A stretch of 64,000 nucleotides of DNA, taken from assembly GCA_963402885.1 (NCBI GenBank), contig OY727102.1, positions 1,302,001-1,366,000 of the forward strand. The letters are read 5' to 3'. The notes beneath the pieces are model-generated. The model saw only the letters and a program-made list of their open reading frames with translations. It was not told where the DNA came from and did no database searches. A program made the position numbers and the translations under genes. The DNA is from Antedon bifida. Its lineage: Eukaryota; Echinodermata; Crinoidea; Comatulida; Antedonidae. This document shows, piece after piece, positions 1-12,344 of the stretch. How positions within the stretch are numbered: the stretch's first letter is position 1; the number at the start of each line of letters is the position of its first letter.

Positions 1-45
1 TCGAGTCGATCGTTCTAGGCTCTTACATAACCACCGTAATCACTG
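1..45 (+). CDS. Possible 3' end of an exon cut by the window edge
   Basis: The first 45 bases run into a good splice donor (CTG|GTAAGT, GT at 46-47). Reading from base 3 gives an open 14-residue peptide (ESIVLGSYITTVIT plus a split codon), hydrophobic and plausible as part of a membrane protein. Another frame is also open, so the reading frame is not proven and a 5' UTR exon is equally possible. No matching downstream exon was recognised in the following 36 kb, so if real the intron is very long. I do not recognise the protein. Confidence 0.25.
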
Positions 46-1086
46 GTAAGTCCCCGGGCTTAGCACGTACAGGCGCTCGTAGTATTGCCAGTTATCTGTA
101 GCTTGGAAATAAATGAATACGTCTACTGTGATAAAACATTGCTTGTGTTGCAAGGCATGTTCGCACTTTTAATGTTTACAAGTTCAAACCTTCCAATGAG
201 TCGACAATATTTGGGAAGGATACATCCGGGATTTCAGTGGACCATCTCGTACCCCTAGGCTATCTTGAGTGGGTCATGACCATAATAATAGTGGCATATA
301 GATAGAGCAAGTTTCTGTCATAATTGTTTATTGGATTTTTTTGATAGATTTAAAGAAGTAGTTAAATGCAATTGAATATTGACACTACTTTATCTTAATA
401 CATTTATAATTCCTTACTTAATGACCCATTGCATAAATTATGTTTACAGGTATATATTTGTATTACACAATTATTGTATTATAAATGATAATATTCAGTT
501 GAAAAAATATGCATTTTAACTTCTTTGAAGTTTTGGTCTTATTTTGATCGTAAAAAAATCTGTTTTTCAACAACTGTATAGTAAATACAGAACTGCCTAT
601 TATCAGCATGCCTCAAAACAAACTGTCATACCTTGATATATTAATTTTTCAATGAAAAGCAAACACGTTTATTATTTAATATTCGACGTATTTCGATGTT
701 CATGTGGCAGCAGGCATGTCATTCCTCCTCCTCGATGTAACAGATAATACATTTTTCTTTTTTAAAAATAGAAATGCGCTGAATGCGAAAATATTTGTTA
801 GCACAAACAATATACTGTGTAGTTTAATGATGATTATATTGTGAAACCATCCCTCATACAGCACAATGTAAATAATAAAAATAACCTTTCTGTGAAAATA
901 ATTTGTTTTTAAAGTTTCGAATTGCTGATATTCCTTTGGCTCAGTGCGTCCTCCTCACACAATTACATTTATTAATTTATGTTCTGTATATTGTATTGTG
1001 TGAAACAATAGACTGAACTAAAATGTTAAACACCAATACAACAAGGCCATATACATGGCTGCGGACGCGTACTCAAGTTAGTGTTT

Positions 1087-1132
1087 ACCGACCAACCGAC
1101 CAACCGACCGACCGACCAACCGACCGACCGAC
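1087..1132. repeat. CCGA/CCAA tetranucleotide microsatellite
   Basis: About eleven consecutive 4-base units alternate between CCGA and CCAA. This is a simple slippage repeat with no sign of function. Confidence 0.85.
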
Positions 1133-1454
1133 ATATTGAGCTGTAGAGTCGCGACTAAAAACTGTTGGAAAGACCTTTCTAAAATGTTATAATAATAAGA
1201 CCTTGCAACCGAATGGTAACCGCACTGTACGCGGTAGAACACGCATAACATCTTATTTATAGTTGTTAGTTCACTTTACCGGTGCATTTAAATCTTGACA
1301 TCGTGTTGATTCAGTATCTACATGTGATTATGCACTTAAGACGTATTTAAGTTCATTATTGTTCATGTTCTTATGTTGTGATTGTTGATCATTAAGTGTG
1401 TTCTCTGTATTGCAAGAACGTAATCTTAACAAGGTTGCTTTGCTTGTGTTAAAC

Positions 1455-1745
1455 AATACAGTGTGTTGTTATTGCTATTCTCAATCGCAATGTTCGTAAT
1501 GTTACAACCTCATACTAACTAGGCCTAATAATAATTTGTTAAAATATCATAACTATGATATTCATATTTTAAAAATATACAACACTTGTCTGCTTTACTT
1601 CTGATAAACAAATACAGTATTTTGTTGCTATACTCAATCGCAATGTTCGTTATTCACAATCTCATATTAACTAGGCCTAATAATAATTTGTTAAAATATC
1701 ATAACTATGATATTCATATTTTTGAAAAATTCAACATTTGTCTGT
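1455..1745. repeat. Tandem duplication, two ~138-bp copies
   Basis: Copies lie at about 1455-1593 and 1611-1745, with a period of about 156 bp. Both contain the landmarks CTCAATCGCAATGTTCG, ACTAGGCCTAATAATAATTT and TATCATAACTATGATATTC. The last contains a small palindrome (ATCATAACTATGAT, imperfect). Divergence is low to moderate. Confidence 0.8.
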
Positions 1746-4517
1746 ACGTTTGATAACGTAACAATGCAATCTATTCAATTCTTCTTTCAATTCTAATTTG
1801 CGACTTTTACCACTTAGTCAAAAAGATACACAATGCATAATTTATAGTTATTCATTTTAAATTAATACTTTTGAATTAGGCCTATAATCTATGAAATTAG
1901 TATTCCTTGTGATAAAGACCTAGAAATGTTTACAAATGTATTTTAATCTATTCATGTTTGTTAAAGAAGAATATAAATTATGTCTAACGACGATGCCTAT
2001 CTTTCTACTTTATATGTTAAATGGTAACAGAATACGAACGATAACATATCATATTTCTGCAGTCATATTTAATATCAATAATCTTGACTATATAGATAAT
2101 TTATATTCATTAAAGATGTATTGTCCCCCAAAATCATGAAAAATAAAGATTTATAAAATCAGACTTTAAATAGGCCATTTTTCAATGTTATTGAAGTTAC
2201 CACTACCATGAGAAAAAACGAACACAAACATATTGATTTCCAAAAAACAAAATAAGCAGTTGACACAATTTGACTATTTTTGCTTTAAAATCCATTTTTC
2301 AGGTAAATAATTTTTTGTTTCGATCCAATTTTTGGTCAAATTGAATAATTATGTGACATAAAAAAACAAAATTGTAAACAAATGTTTTTTATTCAGGGGG
2401 ACAATATATCGTTAATAAATACATGATTCATATTATATAAGACGTTATCGCATCAGCACACAACTGGTCGTAGTCGATCATTATCGTTTGTTTATTTCCA
2501 TAGACATTATTTCAGTGAATATCTTCATATCTGTTTATTACAACAGATGCAGTGAGATTATTCAAATCGTGGATGAATGTTAAATGACGTTGAATTCACT
2601 TACAAAGGTTAAATCTTTAGCATCATTTAGTGCGCCAAATACTCTGAGCAGACGACAGCAGCATTTGCAAAGTTTATGGGTAATAACAAGGAGTGACTTG
2701 AATAAGTTGAACGCCGTTACGATAACGATCAAGCGCGTACACACACGAGAACGCCGGCGGCGTTTTGTGGAGAATGAGTTAAAATACATCTCAGTGATAG
2801 TTCAGGTTTCAGAAATAATTACACATAAGGAATACGACCAAGAGACTTGGTCATATTATTTTGAATAGATAAAGACGCTTCTCTTACTGTCTGTTCTACT
2901 AACTCGACAGTTATGCTTGCCTCTTGATTTGCCTCGGGAATATATTATGCTAGCCTAATGTTCTGTTTTGGATGAATAATGATTCGAATAATTTGATTCT
3001 GTTTAAAGGGAAGACACAGTGCACATTGTAAACACGTGTGGTAGAAAACGTGACAATGATATACAAAGAAAGCATTGTCATCACTAAAACGATCATATTA
3101 TTTTGCTTCATTATTTGCTTAACATTTTTTTTAAATAATACAGTAGTATTATACAGTACTATAATATCTGTTATGTGTACATTTATTATTATTATGACTC
3201 TTCCGTGGTTTACTACTATAATTATTACCAGTAGTATATTAATATATTTAAAATAATATAGTATATTATATTTATTAAATAAAACAACGAAATGAAATAT
3301 TATTTATCAATAAATAATAGTGCAACATTACAACAAGTAATCATTAATATTAATTAGATCTAAAAGCAAACGATTTGTTTCCTCACCAAAAAGCATTAAT
3401 TACAATGAGGACGCTGTTTCGGCCGGGTCGTTTAAAAGTTTGTCAACATTAGAGGGCACTCTTAGGCCCTGGCCAATCCATCAGCAATGCATGCATTTGT
3501 ATCGCTGCCCCGGGCTAAGGGTTTCTGTGATGCCATGTTATTTCAGGCTTGAGCTATTGCATATTATTAAGAATGCCCACCAGTAAAACTATTCTACAGT
3601 AACTGTCAAATTGACTGCTATGGGTTCACTAAACCTTAACATTCGTCAGTTTGTCTGCTGATAACGACATTGCGTTTGCACGACGCACCACGCGACTACG
3701 CAAATAAGTATCAGTCATTCTGCGCATGCTCATCAGTTACAGTACTGAGCTACCAATTTTTCCCATAGAGTAAAATGGTCTTTTTAAAAAATTTAAACAT
3801 TGCACTAGTTTATTAATCAGATCTTTTAGTAAATATTGTTATTCTCATTTCCAAAATATATACATTTATAATATTTAATTCGTTCTTATGTATTTGTTTT
3901 TGGGTAATTTTCCATAGAAATGTTTACAACTTGTCGCATTTATATGCTTGATGATACAGGCTTGATAGATAATCCGTCCATCATTTGTTTTCAGTTTAGA
4001 AACTAAAATGTACAAAATAATAAAAAGTCAAATTCAGTAAAATGAAAATACTAGAATCCACATCTGACAGAATTGAAAATGAATTGAAACAATTTTGTTT
4101 GATTGATGATGGTTCCACTTGGGTAACAGAAACCCGAGTGAATTTAATAGAGCAACAAAAATAGGCTGCTTTGCTGTAATCTAGTCTGTGTAAACCGCCC
4201 TACAAATAAAGAAACGGTCGCTCAGTTTTATACAGATTTATTTCATTTAGGCCTACTTATAAAACTAACAAAAATATAATATGTGAACCAGATACGATCC
4301 CCAACAAAAAAAGAAATGAAAGAAAATCATAACTGGCCAGAAACTAGCAAATGTAAGGAATGTATTTTCTTTTTTCTGATTATGTGATGTTCTCGATAGT
4401 CAACCGCCGTTGTACAACAAATAAAAAGTTAAAATCAAAAAGTTCTAAAAACACTAAAATCAATCAATTTTAAATAAGTATCTATAATTATATTTGTTTA
4501 TATTGGTTAAACATATG

Positions 4518-4750
4518 CTACCCTCCAAACTAAGAAATGCGGTATCAATAAACAATTTTAAGTCTGCTCTAAAAGAAAACCTTAAAGTTTTATATAATAT
4601 TGTAGGCTATATTTTTGTATTTATGTATATATTTTTTTAATATAGTTCATCCATTGTTTTTTTTCATATATGTTTGTTATAATGTTTAGGGGCCCTTGAT
4701 TATCAGCATATGCTGTTTAGGGTTACCCTCACTAAAACATATTATTAAAT
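4518..4750 (+). mobile_element. LINE (non-LTR retrotransposon) 3' end fragment
   Basis: Translating from 4518 gives LPSKLRNAVSINNFKSALKE and further lysine-rich residues. This is the LPxxLRxxxxxxxFKxxL signature found at the C-terminus of reverse transcriptases of CR1/Jockey-like LINEs. The 3' tail contains CATATGCTGTTTAGGGTTAC followed by CCTCACTAAAA. The same tail occurs on the minus strand at 51,720-51,780, so both are one family. The copy is severely 5'-truncated; no RT catalytic motif remains. Clade assignment is tentative. Confidence 0.75.
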
Positions 4751-5357
4751 TATAAAGAATAAATAGGATTTTGTCAGTATATTGAAAGTAATTGATTTAC
4801 AAGACCTAAAATCGTTACATAATTAGCTAAAGTAGAAAACGCTCCGTATTAGTGTATTACATAAAAAGTACAAGGTAATGTACACTCGTTACACGGGTAG
4901 TTTGTGTCACCATCTATCAACATAAAGTGGTTTTAAATTCGTATAAAGGTTACTATGTAAAGATACGAATTTACTGGTCTATCGTTCAGTCTTTGATAGT
5001 ACCATACACTTTACACAATCAGTTATATGTTTTGATAATAATTATGACTGGTAATTTAATAATTATAATAATATATATTATAAATAAAACGAATACATTG
5101 TATATCTTGGGATGGGTCAAACTTAAAGTCTTTCTGATTTTATGACCCCTCTCCCACATGATTACTTCATTGTATTTATTATCCTGTATGTTATTATATT
5201 GTGCAAATAAAATTTAATTAAAAAAAATATTACAATTTATTTTTAAAGATTAAATATGAACAATAAAAAAAAATCAGATTTAAGATGTTACGATTTTAAA
5301 GTAAGTACACGTGGAGTAGAAGGCCTAGATTATAACAATACCCTACTATACCATTAG
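4751..5357. other. Gene-free AT-rich DNA
   Basis: No exon, RNA gene or repeat was recognised. The open frame at 4927-5145 has a composition typical of random AT-rich sequence. Confidence 0.55.
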
Positions 5358-5529
5358 TAAGATGAACTCGTTGTTAAAAGTTGCAGGCGCTAAAATATGG
5401 AATAACCTACCAACTGAAATTAAATATTCCCCAACATTTGTTTCATTCAAAGCTAGATATCGATCTAATTGTCCCCTGATTTGTTTTTTGGGGCAAAAAA
5501 ACCCATTTATTTTTTACCTGATTGTGTAA
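5358..5529 (+). mobile_element. LINE C-terminal fragment, second family
   Basis: The plus-strand frame reads KMNSLLKVAGAKIWNNLPTE followed by IKYSPTFVSFKARYR and a stop at about 5,527. The GAKxWNxLPxxIKxxxxFxxFK pattern is a standard C-terminal signature of non-LTR retrotransposon ORF2 proteins. It differs from the fragment at 4518, so it is probably another family. Only the last ~55 codons survive. A host gene fragment is unlikely because no flanking splice sites are seen. Confidence 0.6.
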
Positions 5530-6647
5530 TCCTGTATGTTGTTAAATACAAGTCCCAAAAGGGTATTAAACCGGGTTGGAAATATGGTTTAACAAAGTAC
5601 AAAGTGAGTATGCTTTTGTACTGAATAGGCCTGTATTGAGTTTAGGAATCATCAACACTATACAAAATGATTGACGTCATCTGTGATACAACTAAAATAC
5701 TCGACAACACATTGATGCACAAGTATCAAACGTGTTTGTTGAGAGGAGTTGCATATTCTTCAAACTACTAAAAATACAAAAACCACTTGTGTTTGTTTTC
5801 TTTGTGATGAAGATAACTACTGTATTACGCGTAAGTAACGTGTACAGATTGCAATATCCAACGTAACATAGTACTGAGTAAACAGTACACTTATTTTAAC
5901 CTGTAAACACACTTGTTTACTTGCTTTTAATACATTAACAGTCAAGTTTTAAAACAACAGATTCTAAAAAGAGCTTTGTAAACATCATCTTGTATATCGA
6001 ATATTTCGTGTGTTAATTTAGCTTTTTCTTCTTACCAAACCTATTCAAGTTAGAATGGATATTATTTTGATTTACGTAATAATAAAAAGGATGAACTATA
6101 ATTATGTCGAATAAATAGTTAAAACCTGCAATCCATTTGATGTCCACAATATCTTTCAGTTAAGATCTCTATATCTGTGTATAGATTTTTCCAGTTCCGT
6201 AATACAGCCTAGTTAACAGGACTATTAACAAACCTTACATGACACAGGAAACGCATGTGATACACATGGGATGCTGTATTACTGAATTTCCTATAATACT
6301 GGCCAAATATTGTCATATTATGTGGAGATACAGCACTGAGAATTCTTTAATTCTGTTCTATCACACGTGTCTCTTGCAGTACAACATAGTTTAGTGAATG
6401 GGGTGGGGGAGGGGTGCTTCAACATAGTTTAGTGAATGGGGGCGTTGCTTGTTTATTACATTTAGGAAATAATAAGATGAACACGTTTCTAATTGTCAAA
6501 GACACATTGAAAGAAAAACATTTGCTCTCACTTTTCTTCGATAATGAGAAAGAAGAATAACAAAGATGACGTTCTTACGTCGCACGAGCGGTTGACTCCC
6601 TCCGGCTCCTGATCTGATCACAGAGACATCAGAGTATACCGTTTCTT
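5530..6647. other. Gene-free DNA with small internal repeats
   Basis: A 21-base unit beginning AACATAGTTTAGTGAATGGG occurs twice (about 6385 and 6421). An inverted pair GTAATACAGC (near 6,200) and GCTGTATTAC (near 6,274) encloses about 70 bases. The interior starts with AACCTTACATGA and resembles sequence near 26,445-26,500, so a dispersed element is likely. No gene was recognised. Confidence 0.5.
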
Positions 6648-6790
6648 AAGCTCTGTCTACACTATCAAACTAGTTTGACAAAAAAAAGTGCGATGTGTCC
6701 AGATACGGTAGTGATATGACGTCATCATGTCCATATGTGGGCACATCACATTTGTTTGTCACATAAAGTTTGGTAGTGTAGACAGAGCTT
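6648..6790. mobile_element. MITE family 1, copy 1
   Basis: A non-autonomous DNA transposon of about 143 bp. Terminal inverted repeats start AAGCTCTGTCTACACTATCA on the left, and the right end is the inverse (GATAGTGTAGACAGAGCTT with small changes). The interior carries GGTAGTGATATGACGTCATC and GGGCACATCACA. A TA dinucleotide flanks each end, as for Tc1/mariner-type elements. No coding capacity. Confidence 0.9.
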
Positions 6791-8098
6791 TATACAATAT
6801 TACAAACCAAAAAATAGAATTTGTATATATTATATTTAATTATCTTCGAAATATTGTCCTGGGGTTACCGGATTAGAGTGAATAATTTCGTACCGCATGC
6901 CTATAATCTTGATAGTAATGTGTGCATTTTGTAGCAAGTGCAGATTAATACCTTTGCATTACGAATATTATATACTAATCTGACGTTATTAGATGACAAG
7001 GAAAAGACATATAAAAGTCCAGTAATCCAGATATTCTTAACTTATACAAAGATTTAAAAATATGTAAATACACGTCACTCAGTTTATTCACTGAATATAT
7101 TACAAATATGTTTTATTATTATATACATATATTATTTTTATCCAGACGAAGGTTTTAGTGTTAACAAAAAGCTTGACATATTCCTTCTAGCTGTGTGTTT
7201 TTTTTTTGTTTTTTTTTGTCGTTTGGTTTTAGCTTTCTGCTTATTTATATTGAGATCAGGTCATTGTTTGCCACAGCATTGTCCCTTTGGATTTTTATTA
7301 TTTTAATTCTTATAGATAGTACCTGGACCTTTATTAGTTTTAGCCAATATAAAATAACGTCGGTTTTTTATTTCATATTTACATCATCCTCTCATAATTT
7401 ACCGTATTGTAACATTACATAAAAACAGTAACTTTGATCTATGTATTTTTTCTTTAAATTTGCTAAGTTATATAAATAGAAATGTGCATTATAATGTGTG
7501 CATTATCCATTTAAAGTCTTTATTAATCTTTTAGCGAAGTGTTAAGGAATGCTTCAGGCAGCGTCTTAAAATTCCTTCTTTGTTTAAAATTTATATAATT
7601 AAGGGCCTATGCTCTCATAACGTTAATTGCATTTTGACTCATCGAAAGAGTTTGGTAAATTACTTGTGTATTTATTAAAAAATGTTTCTAAAATCGCAAA
7701 GTTGGATAACAAAAGCTTATTCATGACTCGTTTCCGCGGTTAGTGAAGACTGTTACTTGCAATTAACCTAGTATTCTATCACTGCAGAGTAATACATTTC
7801 ACTGGCGTAATATATCATTGCAAGTTGTTAAGAAAAACCAATTTAACTAGACGAACTTGAGAAAGGAGAAAACTTTGCTTACGGCAACCTTGTTTATCCT
7901 AGATAGCTTAGAATACTCTTCGGAGATTTGGATTAAAAATATAAGCATTTCAAAAAAGGTAACGTAATTACAAAATAAGCCTTCATAGCCGGATTTACAC
8001 TTATGTCAGATAAATTAAGATATTGTACAGTTTCATTAATAAACGTTTTTTGTGTATTATTTAAAACTCATGCATTCACTGCGAGAAAGTTCGTCGCT
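6791..8098. other. Gene-free AT-rich DNA
   Basis: Nothing beyond AT-rich sequence and homopolymer runs (for example T tracts near 7,200) was recognised. Open frames are short and rich in Phe, Ile and Leu, as expected by chance at this composition. Confidence 0.55.
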
Positions 8099-8245
8099 AA
8101 GCTCTGTCTACACTATAAAACATGTGAGGTGCCCATATATGGACATGATGATGATCATATCACTACCATATTTAAGCATATCACTACCATATTTGTGTAC
8201 ATGACACCTTTTAGTCAAACTAGTTTGATAGTGTACACAGAGCTT
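8099..8245. mobile_element. MITE family 1, copy 2 (opposite orientation)
   Basis: Ends are AAGCTCTGTCTACACTAT and GATAGTGTACACAGAGCTT with adjacent TA. Relative to copy 1 the interior is inverted (GATCATATCACTACCATATT). The internal ~21-base CACTACCATATTTxxGCATAT unit is present twice, against once in copy 1. Non-coding; the open frame crossing it is incidental. Confidence 0.88.
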
Positions 8246-10684
8246 TACACCAAATGCCACAATCTTTCAATCGTGCGTTTAAATTCAGATAATAATGAGG
8301 GTCGTTTTTTATAAGACAAAGAAAAGATAATAAATAATTGTTCTTTATATTTATTGTTATTTGAAATAAATTTAACTTTCTTATTATTGTCATCTTCATT
8401 TGATAAACTGCCAATCATTTTTATCGATGCCCTTTTGTCAAAGGTTCCAAAACTGTTACTATAGAGGAGTTACTAATGTTGTAATCTTGAGAGGGTAATT
8501 ACCATAAGAAGAGTAATTTCTTTGTATGTTAACTTGTATTAACGTTATGGTAACTTGATTCAAGAATAATGTACATTTGATGCTATTCGAATTTACTACA
8601 AGTCTTTCTCAAACGATCGTGCGGATTATCAACACTTTAAAAGTACATTAGGTTTTGGTCTGCGCAGTCTGCCCTAGGACTTGAATTCAATGTATTTGTA
8701 TTTTCAATATCAGTAGCTGGAAACTTCATAAATACTGTTTATTTACGAGTTCGAATTCATCTTTCTTCTTTGTTTATATAACTTTTGCATAAAGTTTCAC
8801 AAAACCAGTGCTGTAGTCGCGCGACCGAGCGCGCATCCTCCGGCCCCGGAAAATGCGCACGACTTTGCGATGGTTATTTTAGGGATGGTTACCATTAGTG
8901 ATATTATTAAGGGTGTGGGTCACACGGGGGTCCCTTATTTAAAAGTGCCACTTATGTTTTACTTTTGGAAAATACCAACCAATACTTATTGGAACCGGAT
9001 GAATTTATTAAATATTGTACGGAGGTGGTATTTGAATAGGCCTATGAGCAAATCAAACGTTGGGTTAGTTATTTTTTGTGTTTTTCCTTCGTGCTTAAAG
9101 ACAATACATGCGGTGACATTATTTGGCTCTCTTTAAAATAAATCTTAGACAATATTGCGTTGTCTTGTGGCATATAGGCGTTGACCCTAAAACAATTGGA
9201 AGTAGTGAATATGTATGTATCTACGCTATCGGCTATTTCTTTGATTCATTAACTTTTTTTTCTTAATAACGGTTTAAAACATTTGTTTATGGTAAAATTA
9301 ATACCATTGAACTTTTTATTCACTAAATGTTCTTTTAAATACTATAATTTCTGGCATTAATTATTGTACAAAGTACAAAAACCTCGACGAAATGGATTTT
9401 TATTGCAATGCGTATCACAAAGACAATAGTCATAACGTAACCTGGAGATATTCACAATGGAATTGTTAGGTAAGATTTGATAGAGTGCCGTGTATTAATA
9501 GCATTACGAGTCTTTACATACCTCACGACAAATCGTTAATACCTCCGTCGCTCAGCATCATCAATTCTCGTCACGATTTCAAATTTTTAAAACCTTGGTT
9601 AAGTATTATTTATAACAGTTATCCTTAATTTGATAACTTGATGAATTACTTATTGAGTCTTTGTTCTTAGAGTTTCTCGAGGAATGTATAATATTTAAAT
9701 ATTGTTTTATAAATATTCCGCGAGACTTTGTTTGAACTTTACTCTTTGACTTAATTTATTGTATGTATTCGTCATTACAAATGTTTACCAAACTTTAACT
9801 AAAACTGTATGTTTTGGTTGTTTTATAAAATAACCGAATAGGAATATTTTTAAATAAATATATTTTCTTAAGATCCTTTTGATTGCCTTGGTATAACTCT
9901 ATTGTCATATAAAATAAACAAAACTATAATGGTCAATTAAATGTAATTGTAGCGTATAGGCTTAATATATGCTAAATTATAATCCATTCTTTTTTTTTTC
10001 TCTTTTGTGGCGTTAACCACTATTTTATTCAGTTCATTCTCAAATGATCAATACAATGATTTTACACTTCATCCAAATATATATTCCCTTGTTATTCTGT
10101 TCTGTTATTTTCTTGTACTTTCTTTTATCTTTAGTACGATTTGATCGAAACAACTCTATATAATCCATTCTTTATTTATATGCAGAATATAAGAAATAAA
10201 TAAATTTATTGAAAAAAAAAGAACAATATTGGCATCTATGATTTTTTCATTTTTTTCTTCATTTTAATAGGTTTAAATTTATTCATTATTAATTGCTTAT
10301 TTATTTTAGATCATAACATATAAAATTCATATTTTTAGTTTAGTTTTAAAGGGCTTGAGGGTTAATTATTCAAAAGTACCTTTTAACTTAAATGAGAAGG
10401 TTTCTTTTCTACAGGCTAGAATTGAATGAATTACTTATATTAATATTGTTATGGCATTTATTATAAGTATGTCTAATATGACATTATATTTATTCTTAAA
10501 TTGGAATTGAAGACTTCTTTTACATTAATCATTTAAACAATTGCTTGTAATTATAATATTTTTTTCAAATAATTATGATTTGAATAATTTTATGTAATTA
10601 TAGTTTAATTATTGCCCATTCTAATGTCATCATGCGCTATTAGCAATAATTAGCATCACCCGAAAATTATCATTGAACTTGAAA
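8246..10684. other. Gene-free AT-rich DNA with one CpG-rich island
   Basis: A short GC- and CpG-rich patch at about 8,810-8,872 contains CGCGCGACCGAGCGCGC and CCTCCGGCCCCGG. It stands out from its AT-rich surroundings and might mark a promoter, but no exon follows convincingly. The rest shows nothing I recognise. Confidence 0.5.
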
Positions 10685-10830
10685 TATATAAGAAGATACG
10701 TTAGCTATAGGCTAGCCTAGGCCTAGAGGTCTTGTCTCTAACAGGAAGCGCTGAAGGGATCACTAGACGCTCTACAGCACGGCTTTAGGGTTGAGCTGTC
10801 GCGTATGGTTAAGCCCGGATTTAACGTTTG
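10685..10830. promoter_or_regulatory. Candidate promoter-like CTAG/AGGCCT-rich island
   Basis: A CTAG-rich tract (GGCTAGCCTAGGCCTAGAGG at about 10,710) is followed by a GC-richer segment up to about 10,830. In this window such tracts recur beside the 5' ends of all five recognised genes. That similarity is the only reason to suspect a promoter or first exon of an unannotated transcript here. Confidence 0.25.
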
Positions 10831-12188
10831 TAATTTTAACCAACTAAGACAGTACATCGACTGCCGTTATTCTATGAAGAAATAATAATATTAACATGAT
10901 ATACAACTAACAATCTCTTAATCTCGTAAACTAAACAATAGCTTTGGTTAGGCCACACTATATTTTCTATTACTCCTAATTATAAGTATAATATACTGAA
11001 ATGTCAATGGTTGCAATTGTAGTATTTTGTTCAATATTCTGATAAAAAAAACCCCGTAGGCTTTCGTTACCCACAAGCATTACTTTGCGAAGACCATGAA
11101 TGCTGTGGCTGTTCTTATAAAGTTTACCAACATCATTACAAATAAATTATTTGACAGGAATTAACCAACGAGGAAAGTCTACAGAAAACACAATTTATAC
11201 AAACATTAGGCCTAATCAGAGAAAATGTTTCATGAAGAAGGGGTTTACAACGAAAATCATATAAACAGGGACATTTTCCTATTTTTACTAGGCGTAGGGT
11301 TAATTAATTTTGTTTGCTAAACTTAACTTTATTGTCGACATTTTTGGTGAGCAGGTTTTCAATTTGTTACCAAAATATTTTCAGTAACTTTTAGTGATTT
11401 TAATTGGAAAACCATTAAAAATGTTGGTGTATTTTTTTATAATTGTTTAGAGAAGACAGCTATTTTAATGAATTATAACGAGAATGACTAAAGAAATTGC
11501 AGCATTGAGTAAATTGCGTCGATAAGACTTCACACACTATTCAGTCTGTCACAATGATTGAATACCATAGGCACATGCGACCAAGAAAACTCAATCATTT
11601 TTTCTTCTTATCCGTCATTGTGTTAGCCCCTTCAATACCTGATTGTAAAATCGAAGAGATTTCAACATACAAGTCTAATGTAGATGTATGGGATTTCAGA
11701 GTTATCGACCAGTTGCCGACAATTCTTTCTTTTCTATTTCATTGAACGCTTGAAATTTCACCCTTTCGATGTGTGGATTTACACGTAAACAATACAACTA
11801 GTTTTATTCTAATTTCCTTACGTGTAACTATACGATTCAGGCTGTAGGCAGTCTAACGGAACACCTTACAAACTGCGTCACTTCAAAGAAAAAATGCGAA
11901 ATAATTCGTAAGAAAGAAAGTGATATACATGTGGCTATGTGACTTTCACGAATATTCCGAAACATATCAATTGGTTGATTTGTATAACTATTTTATAACT
12001 ATAATGTTGTTTCTTAGTTATCTTTTAATTTCTTTGTATTAATATCTATCAAATGACAATCATCAATATTATCATGATGTTATGATACCACTTCTGTACA
12101 TCACGATGACATCCACGGCGTGACAGCAATGCGTATCGACATCTCGTGTTCACGATGCGCAAACGCGACTAGTAGCAATTATGCGCTT
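10831..12188. other. Gene-free AT-rich DNA
   Basis: No supported gene, RNA or repeat was recognised. The open frame at 11554-11745 has no family resemblance and no splice context that supports it. Confidence 0.5.
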
Positions 12189-12344
12189 AAGCTTGGTTCC
12201 CACTTGACGCAACGCCAGGACGTAGACGCAAAGCAAGCGAGTTGACCAATGGTGATATGATGAATAATCAATCACTTGCGATTGGTCAAATCACTTGCGT
12301 TGCGTTACGTCGTTGCATTGCATCCCTAGTGGGAAACAAGCTTT
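12189..12344. mobile_element. MITE family 2, copy 1
   Basis: A short inverted-repeat element of about 156 bp. The left end reads AAGCTTGGTTCCCACTTGAC and the right end is the inverse, CTAGTGGGAAACAAGCTT, both beside TA. The inner arms contain CGCAACGCCAGGACGT and the inverse TTGCGTTGCGTTACGTCG, plus inverted GACCAATGG/CGATTGGTC motifs. It is GC-richer than its surroundings. No coding capacity. Confidence 0.88.

Larger units (their letters stand above)
46..4517. other. Gene-free AT-rich DNA
   Basis: No convincing exon was found. Open frames here (for example 1936-2139, 2584-2868 and 3038-3256) are short, lack family resemblance and show no coding bias. The stretch holds a CCGA microsatellite and a tandem duplication, listed separately. 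A slightly GC-richer patch at about 2,600-2,770 is noted but unexplained. It could be a long intron if the exon at 1-45 is real. Confidence 0.6.

Noticed and set aside
2584-2868. 94-residue plus-strand frame in a slightly GC-richer patch
   Set aside because: No family resemblance, an overlapping minus-strand frame of similar quality, and no splice or promoter support.
8003-8314. 103-residue frame
   Set aside because: Most of it is MITE family 1 copy 2, including its terminal repeats.
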